A stretch of DNA of 64,000 nt from Melampsora larici-populina 98AG31 (GCF_000204055.1 NW_006768770.1:1875589-1939588); one strand, 5' to 3'; numbered from the stretch's first letter, positions 1-13,581 are shown. Translations and numbers: made by a program. Notes: generated by a model from the letters alone, not told the origin.

Positions 1-184
1 AAAGGGAGGCCGTTTAACACAGGAAGCCTGAGCGCCTTTCTTTGCACTTCTTTTCTAACACCCAAATTGCCCCATGAGTGTCTCTCTAAGATCTTTCCTT
101 CTGAAGTACCTCCACTATCTCATCAAACAGACACTATATATCTCCTTGAACCAGATGAGACCCGGTCAATGCATGCATCTTGTA

Positions 185-236
185 TTCACTTTTGAATCAA
201 GCACACGTGTTGTGTTCACTTTTCAATCAAGCACAC
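185..236. repeat. short direct repeat, two copies
   Basis: Two 22-base units (185-206 and 215-236) beginning TTCACTTTT and ending CAAGCACAC differ by one base and are separated by 8 bases. No function is visible. Confidence 0.7.
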
Positions 237-294
237 AAGTTAACACATGTTGGTCTGCTCCCAAACATCTATGAGATATATTACAAGCAAGCTA

Positions 295-514
295 CATAGA
301 CATCAGTTGGATGTTGTCTGCCTCACCACGTAGTCACATCAAGGCGGCAAACTCTTTTTGCACTCAATAAAGATGTTTAATATGTCTTGTTGAGGAGGAC
401 GCAAAGCATAGACATCAGTGGGTAGTTGCCCACCTCACCACATAATCACATTATGGCGGGCGGTGAACTCTTTTTGGACCTCACAGAGATGTTCAATAAA
501 TCTTGTTGACAAAG
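295..514. repeat. diverged tandem duplication, about 112-bp unit
   Basis: Both copies (from 295 and from 407) begin CATAGACATCAGT and share, in order, a CTCACCAC block, a CACAT block, AACTCTTTTT and TCTTGTTGA. They differ by scattered substitutions and small indels. The rest of 1-970 shows no supported gene; it is AT-rich and has only short reading frames. Confidence 0.7.
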
Positions 515-970
515 CCTACATATGTTTGGTTTACCCTGTTACCTCCCATGAGGTGGTGACTGTCCCTCAGCTTGATTTTCGTATATAAGGTAGTGTTTTC
601 TTGCTTGTAAATCAGATTCAAAGCTCTTGAATAAGTTCACTATCCCACTGCCTGATCTCTGTTGTATTGTCTACATATACAGAAGCATATTTAGTTCCCC
701 TGAAAAACTCGAGTACTCTAGCTTTCTATAATTCAACAAAAAGTCTATACCAAATGCGTTCTAACCCGTACAAGTTATCTGCCAATCACGCAAAGGGCAT
801 CAAGTGATGGGCGTGTGCTATTCATCAAAACAATTCCCTTGGTACTTTGTCAAAGTTTGAAATGACTCGTGTCCACGTAAGTTTGATTCCCATTTCAAGT
901 TGATACATGGAGCCTTATCCTTTTGTGGCTTGTCCCTTAGTGCCTGGTCCAAAGACATCTGCGCGCGCTG

Positions 971-2359
971 ATGTGTTGGGACTCAAATTTGTCGCTTGTC
1001 CCACCCTCTCTCTCATACCTCAAGAAAGAGGCTTTACTCGATCGCTTCCCTGTTGGAACAGAGCTTCCTCTCCCTGATTCTGACCCTGTAATCTCGGTAA
1101 CCGACTTTGAGATCACTGGTTTTTGCATGAATCACGACCACTCTCCAGAAGTTGAAAAGGAATTCAAACGCTGGGGCATTCGTTGGCCCTCTTTTGACTA
1201 TGAGACCAATTTGGACAACCATGTAAACAGCTTAGGCCGCCAAATCTTCTGGAACTTGTTCTATTGTGCCATAGATGATCACGTGTATCATTGCAGGATG
1301 AATACAGACTTGCTCACCCGCAAAGGAATCCTGCCAGTTCTTTCGACACAGTTCAATTGCCTTGCTGCGATGTTTAAAGAGAAATGCACAAACTGAAAGG
1401 TCCTTGGGTATCATTACATGATTGTTGAAAAGAAAAAGGTGCGCAGTTTTATTTGTTATCATTGTTCATCCTCCTCCATGTGCTGACATATCTCGAAACC
1501 AGATTTGTGAAGAATACTGTGAAGTCTCACTCAAGTCAGGCGCCAACCCCATTTATACGTCCATCTTCCAGCCAAGGAACTATACTATGATGGGAGATGT
1601 CTTTGAAGTGAAGTTTGTGGCTGGGGAACTTTCAGTCAACGAGTTGCATTTCACCATACCTCAATGGTGGTCCCGAAAAACAATTTGTTTCATGGAAACC
1701 ATCAAGAAACGGCTTGACTTTCATGCTACCTCTCGTGAAGCTTTTCCTGGAGCCAGTTGTACTCCTATCAAGTTCATAGCCACCTCAGCAATTCATAACG
1801 GTTATGTAACTTGACACCTTCCTGCCAACATGTACGGCAAAAATTCAAAGATTCTATACTACCTACCAACCTTTCTGTACTTGGAATGAAGCCCTCTATG
1901 ATACCTGAACCTGAATACATGCGGTCAATCTTCCCTGCCAAAGAAAGTGAATTCAATTGTTACCCCTTGGGTGGTGTTGTCAACAATTACTATGACAGTG
2001 ACAATGAGCTGTTGTCCGATGAGCTTCTCAACAGCGATCCCAAATTAGTTCTTCCCACTCTGGCTGGCAATCAACAAAAACTCGTGGATCTGGAGACTCC
2101 CTTCCAAAAAGAGATTTTGACTTTAAAGGATGGCTCACAAAAGGCAGTCACTGCCTTTTCGGATTTCTGTAAAGGCATACTAGACCTTATACCCATGCGC
2201 TTGGAAGATTTGCAAAAAGCAAAGGATGATATTAATAACATCAATACTAAGCTTGTTGCATTGGAAGGGAAGATAGGGGGTGGTGACAGTACAAGGATGT
2301 CAGCTGACATCGGCCAAGATTCAGATTCCCTCCCAGCTGCCTCTGATATCTTTTGCTAA
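971..2359 (+). CDS. unrecognised protein, probably spliced (three coding blocks)
   Basis: I do not recognise this family. Three consecutive plus-strand coding blocks (971-1396, about 1499-1814 and about 1845-2359) have protein-like composition and probably form one gene with two short introns. A plausible 3' splice site is the AG at 1498-1499 before ATTTGTGAAGAA; the second intron would start near GTTATGTAAC (about 1801). The C-terminal block is acidic, with a predicted helical Leu/Lys/Asp-rich stretch around 2090-2270. No signal peptide or known domain is visible. Boundaries are approximate, and a decayed gene in three frames is the alternative. Confidence 0.4.
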
Positions 2360-3967
2360 TATCCGACTGATGGATCATAACCTACTCGGACGTCATCCTT
2401 GTAGCCTAAATCTGATTTGATTTCTCAATATAAGTTATGTCTTCTATTATTGCACTCCTCCACATCCAAAATTGTGAAGTGTTCAACCATTCAAAATGGG
2501 GTGGCATGTGTGTGAAAATTTGTATCCTTAAATGAAGAGTTCTGAGAGTTTTGAAAATGTTCTCGGTTTCTTGAAACGTATATCTCTGTCTCGATTTTGT
2601 CCTTGCAGTATCCATTTGAAAAGTGATACTGAAAAATGGTACTTTGCGCACTTCATGATGTTCCACCATTCCAGCGTAAGATCAGGAACATGGTACTTTG
2701 ATAATGTATAATCTATGATGTTCATACATGAAAGCTTCCATGTACTATCTCTGAAGCATTTCTGTCTGCTAAACGGAGGAAAAACACTGGGATGGGGATG
2801 ATTGTATCCCGCTTCCGCATTAACCTTGCCTGCACAAGCATAAGGGTCCCAATGGTCAAATTGACACAACTCCCAAAGGTTTAACGTGAGGCATGACAAT
2901 GGAACACACGCGACCTGAACTCGGCTCGTTGTGTATGCGTGTCATGATGGTAAGCTCAAAGTGAGGACATCTTACCGGGTATATAATTGTATCAATTTCA
3001 TGACCAGTGAATCCAGGCAAACGAATGCTTGTTGACTGAAAAGGGATGGGTCCCAAGATGCTACTTGATCATGTCAAGCAAGGATGTTGACTGGTTCAAG
3101 AATATTGGAATGGTACCCAAAAGACCCAAATTCTGAAACTTTAGCAAGAGTTTTCAATGCTATGATGTAAAAACATTACACAGTTGCATGAGAGGGGTTG
3201 ATGATGCCAAAAGTTTGTTTCTGAATAAGCCCTGCATCTTGATCATTTCGCACAGTGAGTGGGCATGGTTCACATACCTTTTGATTGGTTTTTGGTGATG
3301 CATTAGTTGGTTAGGTACAGTTGGAATAAAACCCTGCAGGTGATTTTGCTGCAAGTGTGTGCGGTTTGAAACACAGAAAAGAAGCAGCTGGACATTTGAA
3401 ACAAAAAAACCAGTATGTCTGTTAGGCCACAAGACATTAGTGACATGTGGTCTGTGAAGCTTTCTGTTTATTATAAAGCTAGTCATTCTCACTTTGTGTT
3501 TCTTGTTCTCTTTCTGTTGTTGGTACCGCAAGTTGGTGTAATTGCTTTTGTCTTTTCTTGATTGGGGCATAAGTCTGCTGGTATATCTTTCTCAAACTCT
3601 TTGGAGAGGTCAATCAACCTCTATTACTTTTCTTTACCGGAAAAACACATTCTCTTTATGTATTGTTTTGTTAAATCTTGATTATGAGCTCTCAACAGAC
3701 TAGTACACAGATGACTCCAAGTGTTTGCGTGGCCGGGAAGAAACATCGCCTTCAGGATGAGGTTCAAGATGATGAAGGTGTGTATCAATCATCTCACGTA
3801 TAAGCATAAGCCAATTTGGGGTGGTGCTGATTTGGGGGTTTGAAATTTTCAAACAAGAAGGCCAAGGGTCAAACAAAAGGCGTGAGGAACTCGGGGAATT
3901 GTCTGATGAAAAAAACTCGGGTTTGTATTGTGACATTATATCCATCTAGAAAGTAGTTCGTGCTGAT
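2360..3967. other. no supported gene
   Basis: About 1.6 kb with only short overlapping reading frames on both strands and no motif I recognise. I see no inverted repeat or clear splice structure. Confidence 0.4.
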
Positions 3968-5516
3968 TTGTTCAATTGTGGGACTGTTAGATAGAGATCT
4001 CACACATGAGGAAGTCCTAGAAAGAAGACAAAAGCAAGCAAAGAAACTGATGGTACTCACTCAGATTTGACATTGGAATGAAGGAATTGGAAAGGTCACT
4101 GGACAACATAACATTCCTAAAGCTGCAACACTGCTTGCTAGAGCCATCCACGAATTTGTTCGAATGATCATGGGAATTCCTCAGAAATCAAGGGGGTCTT
4201 CAGCTGTTGAAGATGCTGGACTACAAAAATTGCCTGACCCACCATCCAAAGACAGACGGCATGCTGGGGAGACTCAGAGGCAGCAATGGGAAAACTTCAT
4301 CTGGAATGCTCAGGATAAAGCAATGCAAAGATATCTGGCAAAGAAACCTCCTGGTTTCAAACCAAACCGAAAGCAGCAGCGGACAATCAAGAAGGATGCG
4401 GCAGAGATGGCAACTCTGCAGTGTCCTTTGCAGCCAGTTATATTCAGATCTCGGATCCTCACAGGATCTTGTACCAGATATGTGCATCATTTTGTATCCC
4501 AATGCGAGGCAAGCTTGGCCATGTCTGGGTTTCCATGGTGTACCTTTGACTTGCAAGTGTCATATGATACACCTTGGAACTCGGAGATGTCTACGATCCT
4601 CTTGGCTCATTGGGTCAAGGCTTATGAAGCACACAGCGCGAGAGAATTTGACATTCTGGTGCCGGAGAATACTGCAGCAAATTGTGAAGAAGTCCTTTGC
4701 TGCTGGTGTGGTAATGAAGCTCCGAAATGTCAAGATCAGACTTGAAATGTGGCGTTGACAAAAACCCCAGAAGGTCTAAAACACCTCAAAGATAACATCT
4801 CTATTGCAAAAAGCTTGACAAGTAAATGACGTAATATGACTAGGGTGGGTGGGAAGTTTCTCTCAGTGCTTATGAATGGGAAAAGAATGCTCATGTCAAT
4901 ACCTCTTAACAGATTTATGAGGCAAGGGTGTACATGGCGGAGAATTTTTTTGGTCAAGACTCACCTGAAGTTGAGATTTTGTCTCATCCTGAAGTTCATT
5001 CAGGGGATGAACCAGGATCCATCAATTCCTGTGGCTCTTGCAAAAGCTACAACCTGAATGGTGAAGCAAAGAATTAGATACTTTAAGTGGTCTCCTTGAC
5101 ACGGCTTATTGGAAGCAAAAGACATTTCCAAAGGAAAAAGGACGGCAAAACAACCCGTCGACCGGGGTGTATACACTCCTAATCCTGACAAGGATTGCTT
5201 CCCTCCAAAAAAGTTTCAGCTGTTGCTGGTTTGTCCAAAATGGTATGATCAACAAGAAGGATTGATTTTATCAGAGTTGGACTTGAATGAGAAGAGCCCT
5301 GTTGACATACGGAATGCAATCGAGAACGCCAAAATTACATTCAAGTCTCTAGCAACCCTTGCAGCAGACCAGAACATGCCGAGTGGCTCAAGTGGTATGA
5401 ATACTGCCTGACAAAGATTGAATGGATTGAATGGTATGGCAATGCCTTTCCTGATTTGACAGTGGGATTGAAGAAAGTGCATTCTATTGATGGCTTCAAT
5501 GTGTTTCCTCCTGAAT
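3968..5516 (+). pseudogene. unrecognised decayed gene
   Basis: Protein-like plus-strand sequence begins near 3975 and runs through an in-frame TGA at 4068-4070 into the open frame 4164-4745. That first part is helical and basic (a KQAKKL-type stretch, then IPKAATLLARAIHEF). Coding character resumes at 5109-5390 and after a one-base shift at about 5390 continues to a TAA ending at 5516 (it reads EWLKWYEYC there). The middle (4745-5108) is scrambled between frames. The gene therefore carries at least one nonsense codon and two frameshifts. No domain is recognised. The TGA at 4068 follows a T and could derive from CGA. Confidence 0.45.
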
Positions 5517-6513
5517 AAAAATTAGGTCTAATTGTCATTGTGTATAGAGATCAATATGGTGTCTCCCTCAATTCTAAATAAATCTCCTTCTCTGCACATG
5601 TTACCAGGTTTTGATAGTTCTGAATGTATATAGATAAATTTTCTAAGAAGGTAGTTTGTGTTCTCTATACTTGTGAATAGCTGTATTTCTTGTTTTCTCT
5701 CTTTGTGGATAGCTGTTCATAATGTATAAATATTTATACGGGTTTTGTGTGGTATGTCAGAGGTCCTGAACCTAAGAATTTGATACCTTTACTGTGTCAG
5801 CTCCTATCATCCGCATTAATTTCAAGGAGATCTAAGCCTCACCCACACTTGAGCTGAATGTTTATACCAAGACTTTCTAGCCTTTAAATTCACCCTCGTA
5901 TCTATCACTTGTGTCTCTACCTCCCACATTTTGGTATGAGCACAGGTTATTCCAGGGTTACAGTATGTAATCTTTGATGACAGAGGCAAAACACCTTTTT
6001 GATCAACTTATTTGCTTACCCAACTTTTTGTTGGAGCCCACGTTTATCAAAAGTTACAGTTTCTTACGGGAGTCCAAACCTTTTCTTCAATCACCATCTC
6101 ATATTCAATCACCAAGGGCTACATGATCAAATGCTTCAACGTTTTGGATGGAGCCAGTCTTAATCCAGGATTTCAAGCTTCTAAACATTGATGCAGAATG
6201 CTGGTGGTTAAACTTGATGGTTTAATATATCACAAGGAATTAATGCAGACTTACGGTTTGTTGATATATATTACTCCAATGATGTTTTGTGGCACATCAA
6301 CAAATAGTACCAGTTTTGTGATCCCCTCATCTCATAAGGCCATGCTTTTTCCCCCCGGTTTCCCCCAAGGAGATTTATATTCACAGTTCCACTTCCTGCA
6401 TTCCATTTGTGACCCCAATTTCCATACCTGTTCCTTCCATTTCAAACTCTTAAAGTAGCCCGAATGGCATACTTTGGCCCCAATCACACATACTGCACTT
6501 GTTTTGCACTTGA
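5517..6513. other. no supported gene
   Basis: AT-rich interval with short reading frames only; nothing recognised. Confidence 0.4.
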
Positions 6514-7221
6514 GTGTTCAGAGAGCCAGTTTGCAAGCAATGGACAGATCCACACAGGATGATGTTCCACCGGACATATTATCCTAGGCATTTGGAAGCT
6601 TCTGAAGCTCAAGCTCAATCCAACAAGAATCCAGTTCATGATCACGATACATCACAATCAGCATCCAGCTATCCAGTTCCACAAGGTCCAGGTGCAGCTG
6701 ACCTTGAGGTCTCAAGCAGTGGCACTATCCCCATAATTGGGAAGCGCGCTCGATCCCCGAATTTCTCAGAATTGGCAGTTACTTATGGCGGCAATGATCA
6801 CCCCCCTCCAATGAAGATCCAATGCAAAGCCTTGCCCATCACTCCACCTCTCCTAGTCAAATCAACACACCAACTGGAATTTTGCACAGAACGCTTTTAC
6901 ACTCCACAGAGACTCCTCCAACACCCATCATGTGTCCAATCCATGATTCAGGTATTGAATGATCATCTGGTAAACAACGGTTCTGTGGTGGTGTGCCAGA
7001 CGTCTCTCAAAATGGAGTGGCACAAAATCGAGTCCGCACTTACTCGGAATGACCCAAAAGTCAGTGGGGTCTGGGAACAGATCCCACTTGCCCTACCAAA
7101 GCTTCTACAGACCTTTCACCTGCATGCTGATCTTAATAAAACAGTTTCTTGCAAAATATGTTTTTCATTAAATGGACCCAAAGAGAAAAATCCCCACCAT
7201 GCAAACTGTCCTTACCTTTGA
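6514..7221 (+). CDS. unrecognised 235-residue protein
   Basis: An uninterrupted frame of 235 codons. The first 90 residues are low-complexity (Gln/Ser/Pro-rich); residues 110-210 look globular, with a helical segment near SMIQVLNDHLV. The tail carries a C-x2-C followed by H and C (CKIC ... HHANC), which could be a small zinc-binding knuckle. The first ATG is taken as the start, but the sequence could be a late exon of a larger gene. No homologue is recognised and no neighbour clarifies its role. Confidence 0.4.
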   Translation: MFREPVCKQWTDPHRMMFHRTYYPRHLEASEAQAQSNKNPVHDHDTSQSASSYPVPQGPGAADLEVSSSGTIPIIGKRARSPNFSELAVTYGGNDHPPPMKIQCKALPITPPLLVKSTHQLEFCTERFYTPQRLLQHPSCVQSMIQVLNDHLVNNGSVVVCQTSLKMEWHKIESALTRNDPKVSGVWEQIPLALPKLLQTFHLHADLNKTVSCKICFSLNGPKEKNPHHANCPYL

Positions 7222-7948
7222 TTCTCCGAAACAAAGCCTTCTAAGAGCAAGTGTGTCTGTGCTGCCCCATTATACAAGCCAGGATTTAAGTGTTCAAATT
7301 CAATCAAACCATTGCAGATCTTCTATTACCAGAATTTCCTTGAATGGCTCACTTGGATGTTACATTATTGTACACCACTGAAGGGTTTTTTGGTGAATAC
7401 ACGCGCAGACCGGCCCTTTCAAAACCCCAGGGGTACGCTGTGCGTTCCTTAGGTCTGATATGTGATATACCACATCATCAGATTATTGTGAGTCACACGC
7501 ACACTCAACGTCCCCGCCTGACGTTCCGGCGTCACCACGAGGATCCTGCATCGTTTGCGTGTGAACATCTTTGAGAGCTATGAGCTGCTGATACCCCGTG
7601 GGACACACGTGCCGCCAATTCACCCCAAATGAACATCAACCTCACATCACTGAAACGTGTTCCAGAGGTTGTAACCACCAGATGGAGGACCAGTCAGAGG
7701 TTCATGTGTTTCATGTGAGCGTGCGAGATCAAACTGTTCCCTTTGGGAACATTGTGCGGCCAATCGGCTTTGGAAACACCCAGACGTCGATCGCTTTCCA
7801 AAGATTCCTTTCGCGAAGTACCTCTTCCCAAGCCTGACATTGTTAATCGCAATTGTTAATCACATCACCGCCCGTATAATTACAATGCCTGTTGGATTCA
7901 TATCTCCAAACCAAGCAAACACTGATAAGTGTGAGCTTTCTCTGTCTG
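7222..7948. other. no supported gene; region upstream of the Tnp2-related gene
   Basis: Short overlapping reading frames only. I looked for a CACTA-type terminus here and found none I could support. A possible upstream ATG lies at 7885 in a different frame from the gene that follows. Confidence 0.35.
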
Positions 7949-10900
7949 ATGGCTTCAGAACCAAGCAAACGCTTAGGAAACATATATTGTGATGTCCGGG
8001 CTCTCGTAGACTTCGTACAAATCCTAACTGGCCCAAAAATAGGCCAGTGGGGGTGTAAGATATGTACAAGCCGTACGTTCAAAGATCGGGTTAAGCACAG
8101 CAAGCTCTCCACTCACATCAACCGAGTCCGATTCGACATCGAAAGCTCCTCTGGGGCGCAGAATGCCATACCGACTCCTGGTTTAGCTGGTCGGCCCACT
8201 GCACCCATGTCCCCAGTAATTCCGGACGATGTCGCTATCGATCCCACCGATGATTCGAGCGGACCTCGTGGTGTGCCCACGGCGCATATTGATGTACTTG
8301 CCGAGGAATTCGACGATGACATGGCCACAATCTCCGATGAGCTTGAGTCTCTGTATGACCCAAACGATCGGCCGATTGACTTGCCGCCGTCTAGACAGTC
8401 CAGTGTCGACCTCGACAAATTCCTGGATGATCCATCCGATGAAGAGAGTCTTACATCCCGTTATGCTGAAGAGGAGGCCATCTCTGCTATCGACACATGG
8501 CTCCCATGGTATCCTCTACGAAAGAAAGAGGTACAGTGGATTTCCCCCCAAATATATTAACTCTAACCTGGGCATTACTGACCGACATTGCTTTCGTTCT
8601 TAAGCATGTTGCCGCATTGTTGCTGTTGGGCAACGGGCGCAACTTACTTTCCACTGCACAGTACAAACGCATACGGTGCATTCTCAAAAAGGTCCTGAAT
8701 GTTGATCTGCCTGACCTTGGTCTGTACCATCTCCCGTGGCCCCAAATGTAAATGTCATATGTATTGACAGTTCATTTAATTTTGTAGGCCACATTAAACA
8801 TATCCGTGCCGAGCTCAAGGAACGTCTGGGCCTTAGTGTCTTGGAGAGAATAAGTCCGCATGGGAACCCTTGTTTTACGCTCTCAGTCAAAGACATCATA
8901 TCCCAAGTGAGTGTTTCCTATTATTCCTATTTGACATACTGTTTGTCTCACATCGCTGACATTGTATCACAGGAGCTGGCTAACCCGGAAGCACGCCCCC
9001 ACATCGAATTCATACCGGAAATTGATCAGGGCGTGACCGTCGACCGATATTCACAATCAAAGAAGTGGCGTGAAGACCTACCAGTGGATCTTCGAGTACC
9101 TATGGTCGAGGTTTATGGAGATCACTTTTACATTTACGAACCCTGCCAGCTGGCAGATGCGCGTGTGGTTGTTCCAATCTTTTTCTATAAAGACAATTCA
9201 AGTATACGTGCAAAATGTTTAGAGGTCATACCTGCTGGTCAAGGTACAAGCAATTTCATGATTCCGGCCGAGCCTAAATTTGCGTCAGAGAACTATTTGG
9301 ACTTGGATGTGGAAAAATTTGCAAGATCTTTCCTGCAAATTGAATTGTGGAATGGTCAGAAATGGTGTGATTCTACAAACACTCAATTGCTGCGTGAGTT
9401 TGGAACCTTTGGGTGCCTTGGACGTCCTATTGGAGGCAAGCTGATCATGACATCATCGAATAGAAAATTCAGCTTTTGGTGCTTCAATCATTGATCTCCC
9501 AAATCCGTGGCGGACAAAGGCCAACAGAATGATGATTCACAGCGTACCAATAGTTTTGTACTCAGATGATACTTCTGGAAATATTTCAAAAAAATGGAAT
9601 AAGCACATGTCATTCTACTTCTCATTGGCCGGCCTGACTCCAAAATTCACCAACCAGGAATATCACATTCACTCGCTGTGCACATCAAACGTTGCAAGTG
9701 CTTTGGAGCAAGGGGACCAAATTGTTGATGAATTGAAGTATGTCCTTACTTGTGTTTTTATGGATCACAAATTAGTGCAAACGAACTGATCAATGGAATT
9801 AGTCATGCGGCATCCACAGGTTTCCGTGCTTATGATTGTTGCTTACAGGAAACTGTGCTGGTGGTCCCATTTATCCTTTGCCACATGGGTGACTCGCCTA
9901 TGCATGCTGAGATTTCCAATACCACGAACCCCTCGGGAACTTTATCGCCTTGTTGAATATGCAACTTGACAGTTGAGTCAAGAGCGGAGAAGCAAACAGA
10001 GACCTATGTTCAACAGTTTGTTGGAATAGATGAAGATTGGATGCCGGTGAGAGTATATAGGACTGATCTAGCATGATAGTGATTTGGCTCACTTTATCTT
10101 GTCCGCCTTAGGCTTCTCTACCCCTCCGGAGCTGGGCCCGTACACGCGAACAGACCAAAGAGTTGTGGGCTTTGACACGTAATCCGAAAAGCATCAAACG
10201 TTTTGACAACCTTTCAAAAACATTTGGAACTCGGGATTCTTTAAATCTACCCTTTGCAAAAGACGCCCAGCAACTCTACCGTTCTAACAAACATAAACCC
10301 AAAGCTGATCAGATCTCTCAGGAAGATATCATACGCCGTTGTGAAAGTTTGGAGGAAAAATTTGGGGAACATATGTCCAATCCTTTTCTGCGTTTGGCAG
10401 GTGAGTACCCTCCCAAACTAATTGGTTCTTTCATTTTTGGACGTGAGCTGACCATTAGGTTCCCAGGGTTTGATGGTCATGTGGACACCCCGGTTGAGTC
10501 TCTACATGTGGTTCTTCTTGGTGTGACTAAATATATGTATCGAGATGTAATTTCAAAACTATCTCCTGCAGAACTTGTCACCGTGACTGGCCGATGGCAA
10601 TCTTTTGGCATTGAAGGTTTGAATTGTGCACCCATTCAGCCTTGTAATATGGTGCATTACGCGAATAGCCTGCTCGGTAAAGACTTCCGAGTGGTCTTGC
10701 AGGCCGCTCCTTTTGTCCTTTTCGAATTCCTCCCGGACGACTATTGTCACTGTTGGATTGCTTTGGTCCACTTGGCATCTTACGTATTTCAAACTCGTCT
10801 TCTCAACAAGCAGGAGTACGTTGCCGGTCTGAAGGTGGTTGTTGCTCAATTCTTGAACTGTCTTGTTGGTCTCACTGCGCAATGGACAAACAAACCGAAA

Positions 10901-12114
10901 TTCCACATGCTCACGCACCTACCGGACTCTGTCGATCGTTTTGGACCGCCAAACTTGTTTCTGACCGACAAAATGGAAGCTCAAAACGGCCCAACGCGGG
11001 CGGCTTCAGTCAAATCAAATCATCACGCTCCTGGCAAAGATATCTCAAACACCTTCAACAACGCAAGGCTTGTGAGGATGCTGATCTCAGGGTGTTCTTT
11101 CTATGATAAGAAACTTGGAACACGAACAACTGCTTCAAGGTTGATCCGAGACCTCTTCCAAGAGAAAGAGATTAGACAGTCTCTGGGCCTGCACCTCCCT
11201 CGCCCAAACACAGGCATAAGCAAACTGAAGGTAACATGTGAGTATAATAGTGCTGTTGTTTAGTTTCCTTTTGCAATATATTTACTTTCATGATCCTAGA
11301 CTCAAAAGGAGATAATTCCCAAGGCCAACATTCCGAGCGGCCACCTGTTGAACTATTACGCCAATGGCCAAATGCAAATTGGAGAAAAGGAGTCCAGTTT
11401 GTGCATGACAATGGGCGCAAGGTGTCATGTGGCACGTTTTTGCTGGTAAACAGGATCTTGCCATTATCTAGTTGGTTCAGGGTTATTTTGTGACTTGATT
11501 CTCTTATTCCTCCAGATTGATTTTTCCCACAATGAAACCTCCCCTATCAAGATTGGACGGGTCACTGACATTTGGCACCAAGATACTACCAATGTCCTTC
11601 TGATTCAGGTTCAAAAAGTGAAGTTGTCATCTGGACTCCACCCTTTTATGGTATGAGAGAAGTCAAGGAAACCAATCAGCACGTTTGGATTAACACCGAT
11701 GTATGTTTTTCTTTCTTTACCATTCATATTGAGTGGCCGCTGAGAATCTGTGACCCACAGAATGTATCATGTGTGCTCAATGTGCAGCACAACTGCCACG
11801 ACGCCAAATGTTCCGTCACCAAAACCCGATCCTTCCGCATTGAACGTACTGCCGCGCAAAATAAGAGGCCTGAAGTGACTCATGAGGCTTTCAACTCTTT
11901 CATCATTAATGCCGGTTCCCACTATTCGTCAGAGTTTCATCGCAGTGTCACCAACCATGTGTGGACCGATGTGACGCCTGCCGAATGGAAAGACTCTATC
12001 ACCAGAGGCCTGTCCGCATGGTTTGAGAGATGTCCACCAAAAGGATTGGGAGACAACCTGGATGATTCCATGCCCGACGAAGACGAAGATCAGACAGGTG
12101 ACATTGCTGCGTAA
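7949..12114 (+). pseudogene. Tnp2-related (CACTA-like) basidiomycete transposon protein, multi-exon, near-intact
   Basis: Motifs match, from memory, a protein family widespread in basidiomycetes and related to Tnp2 transposases. An N-terminal CKIC/H zinc-finger-like segment (about 8060) is followed by WYPLRKKE; then LSVKDIISQ, VLYSDDTSGN (about 9550), GDSPMHAEISNT (about 9890), TPVESLHVVLLG (about 10490), KPKFHMLTHL and RFGPPNLFLTDK (about 10895-10970), ending in a C-terminal region with HNCHDAKC. Introns that keep the frame: 8531-8604, 8720-8787, 8908-8972, 9738-9775 (only 38 nt), 10047-10111, 11446-11515 and 11701-11760; another probably starts at 11231. Two lesions are clear: an in-frame TGA at 9954-9956 where the family has Arg (CGA expected), and a one-base frameshift between about 9450 and 9480. 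A further frame change lies in 11300-11400. No terminal repeats were found, so element versus domesticated gene is open. Confidence 0.75.
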
Positions 12115-12228
12115 TTTATTCTCAACCAATTTGTTATGTGTTCTTTCAACTCATTGTTTTAGGCAGGCAAATTGAAATGTTTGATTACTTTACGAGCAGC
12201 ACTTTGGCATTATAAAAGAATGTATTGC

Positions 12229-13581
12229 TCAAAGATCAACAAGCTTGCTCTCAGACATTGGGAGGCGGTAGGAATAAAGACTTTCCCCCATTCCCTTAAA
12301 AACCTTGATAAGCGCCATCTCCTCTGCAACAACTTGTCCAAAAGGTCGCACACCATCAAATAGATGTCTGTCTATCTCCTTGATGGTCTTGTGGTACCTA
12401 AGCCCAAAACAGAAGAAGTTGTAGAGTACGATCACAAATACATCCATTTTGTATGAACTCACTGAATTTGTTTGTGTTTAATCAAGTGGGTGATTATCCA
12501 TTTGACCTTCAAATCAACAAGTGGCCAAAAAGGTCCCATTGATGTTGCAGTCAGAGTCGCGCTACAGAGTGACTCAACCGCAATCAAGCGCTGATGGTGA
12601 TATGGATGGCCATTAGTATGTCTTGACTTGTATACTCATTCAAGACAGAAGACTCACCATTAGCGCTATGCGATCAATGTCCTCTGGTTTCATTTGATAA
12701 AATTGGCCTGCAAAAGACCGATTGATCTATACAACACAATGTCCATAAGTGATTTGAGTTCCCCACGTGTCAAAGACACCGAAGACAAATATCTACGCTG
12801 ACAGACCTTTAGGATCAGTTGTTCCAGAGTTGGGACAGCTGCGTTTGGGGCGCTTTGGAATTCAAGATTGCACATGATCTATATAATCACATCAGTTTTG
12901 AAGGCAATACACTCGATTCCAAACAGATATCCACTTACCAAGCATTGAAATCTCATTCGCATTTTGGATGTGACCCTTTCTACCATGATGAAAACCCGCT
13001 TGGAGAGCTGGCAGTTGGTCATCCCAAACCCTTTGGGAAAGGTGGAGGCGAACATTTTGGTACTTTGCAGACGCCAAAGATGAGCCTATCATTAATTGAC
13101 CAAGGTATCAGACATCAAAGATTTGAGAGTCAAATCTTTTTACACACACCATGATCATCCACTCCACGCTTGGCATCAGTTCGCCTCGGTTTTTGAGCGG
13201 TGAGTAAGTAGTTTTTTGGCTGTCCAAAAAGCATTGCCTGGCCAGTATCCTAATCAAAACCTGTGCACTTCTGCCTCCTGATGAGTCATTTTGAGCACCC
13301 CAAGTCTGAAAATCAGAGGAACTTGCCTTCAGTTTGATGTCAATCATATCTGTTTGATTGGCAACAAGTGCTCCTCCCAGGGAACTCTTTGATCGAGCAT
13401 GCTCGCTCAGCCTACCCTCCCTGAGCATGCTCGGAGGGGTTTCAGGATCTTCTTTTCGGAGGTGATTTTGGTCAGACATTGCAGTTTGCTGACAAATTAA
13501 AGAGTTCGGTTGGAGGCTCCACAAGCCTCTTCCTTTTTTTTTGGGTCTTGCTTTTTTGTAGCATTTCTCTCTCTCAATCAC
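12229..13581 (-). CDS. putative spliced gene, unrecognised
   Basis: The minus strand carries a chain of protein-like blocks: 13581-13140 (Ser/Arg-rich start, a start codon at about 13479 is possible), then 13090-12960, 12875-12690 and about 12600-12229. Plausible splice signals include a GTAAGT just after RMRFQCL (about 12940) and TTTTGCAG before about 12705. The last block contains a hydrophobic stretch (VIVLYNFFCFGL). I do not recognise the family, and the exon chain is a guess; separate decayed fragments are the alternative. Confidence 0.3.

Noticed and set aside
4207..4758. Second plus-strand frame overlapping 4164-4745
   Set aside because: Overlaps a frame that continues upstream coding sequence; composition rich in Cys/Trp/Arg suggests a shadow, although part of it may be used after a frameshift.
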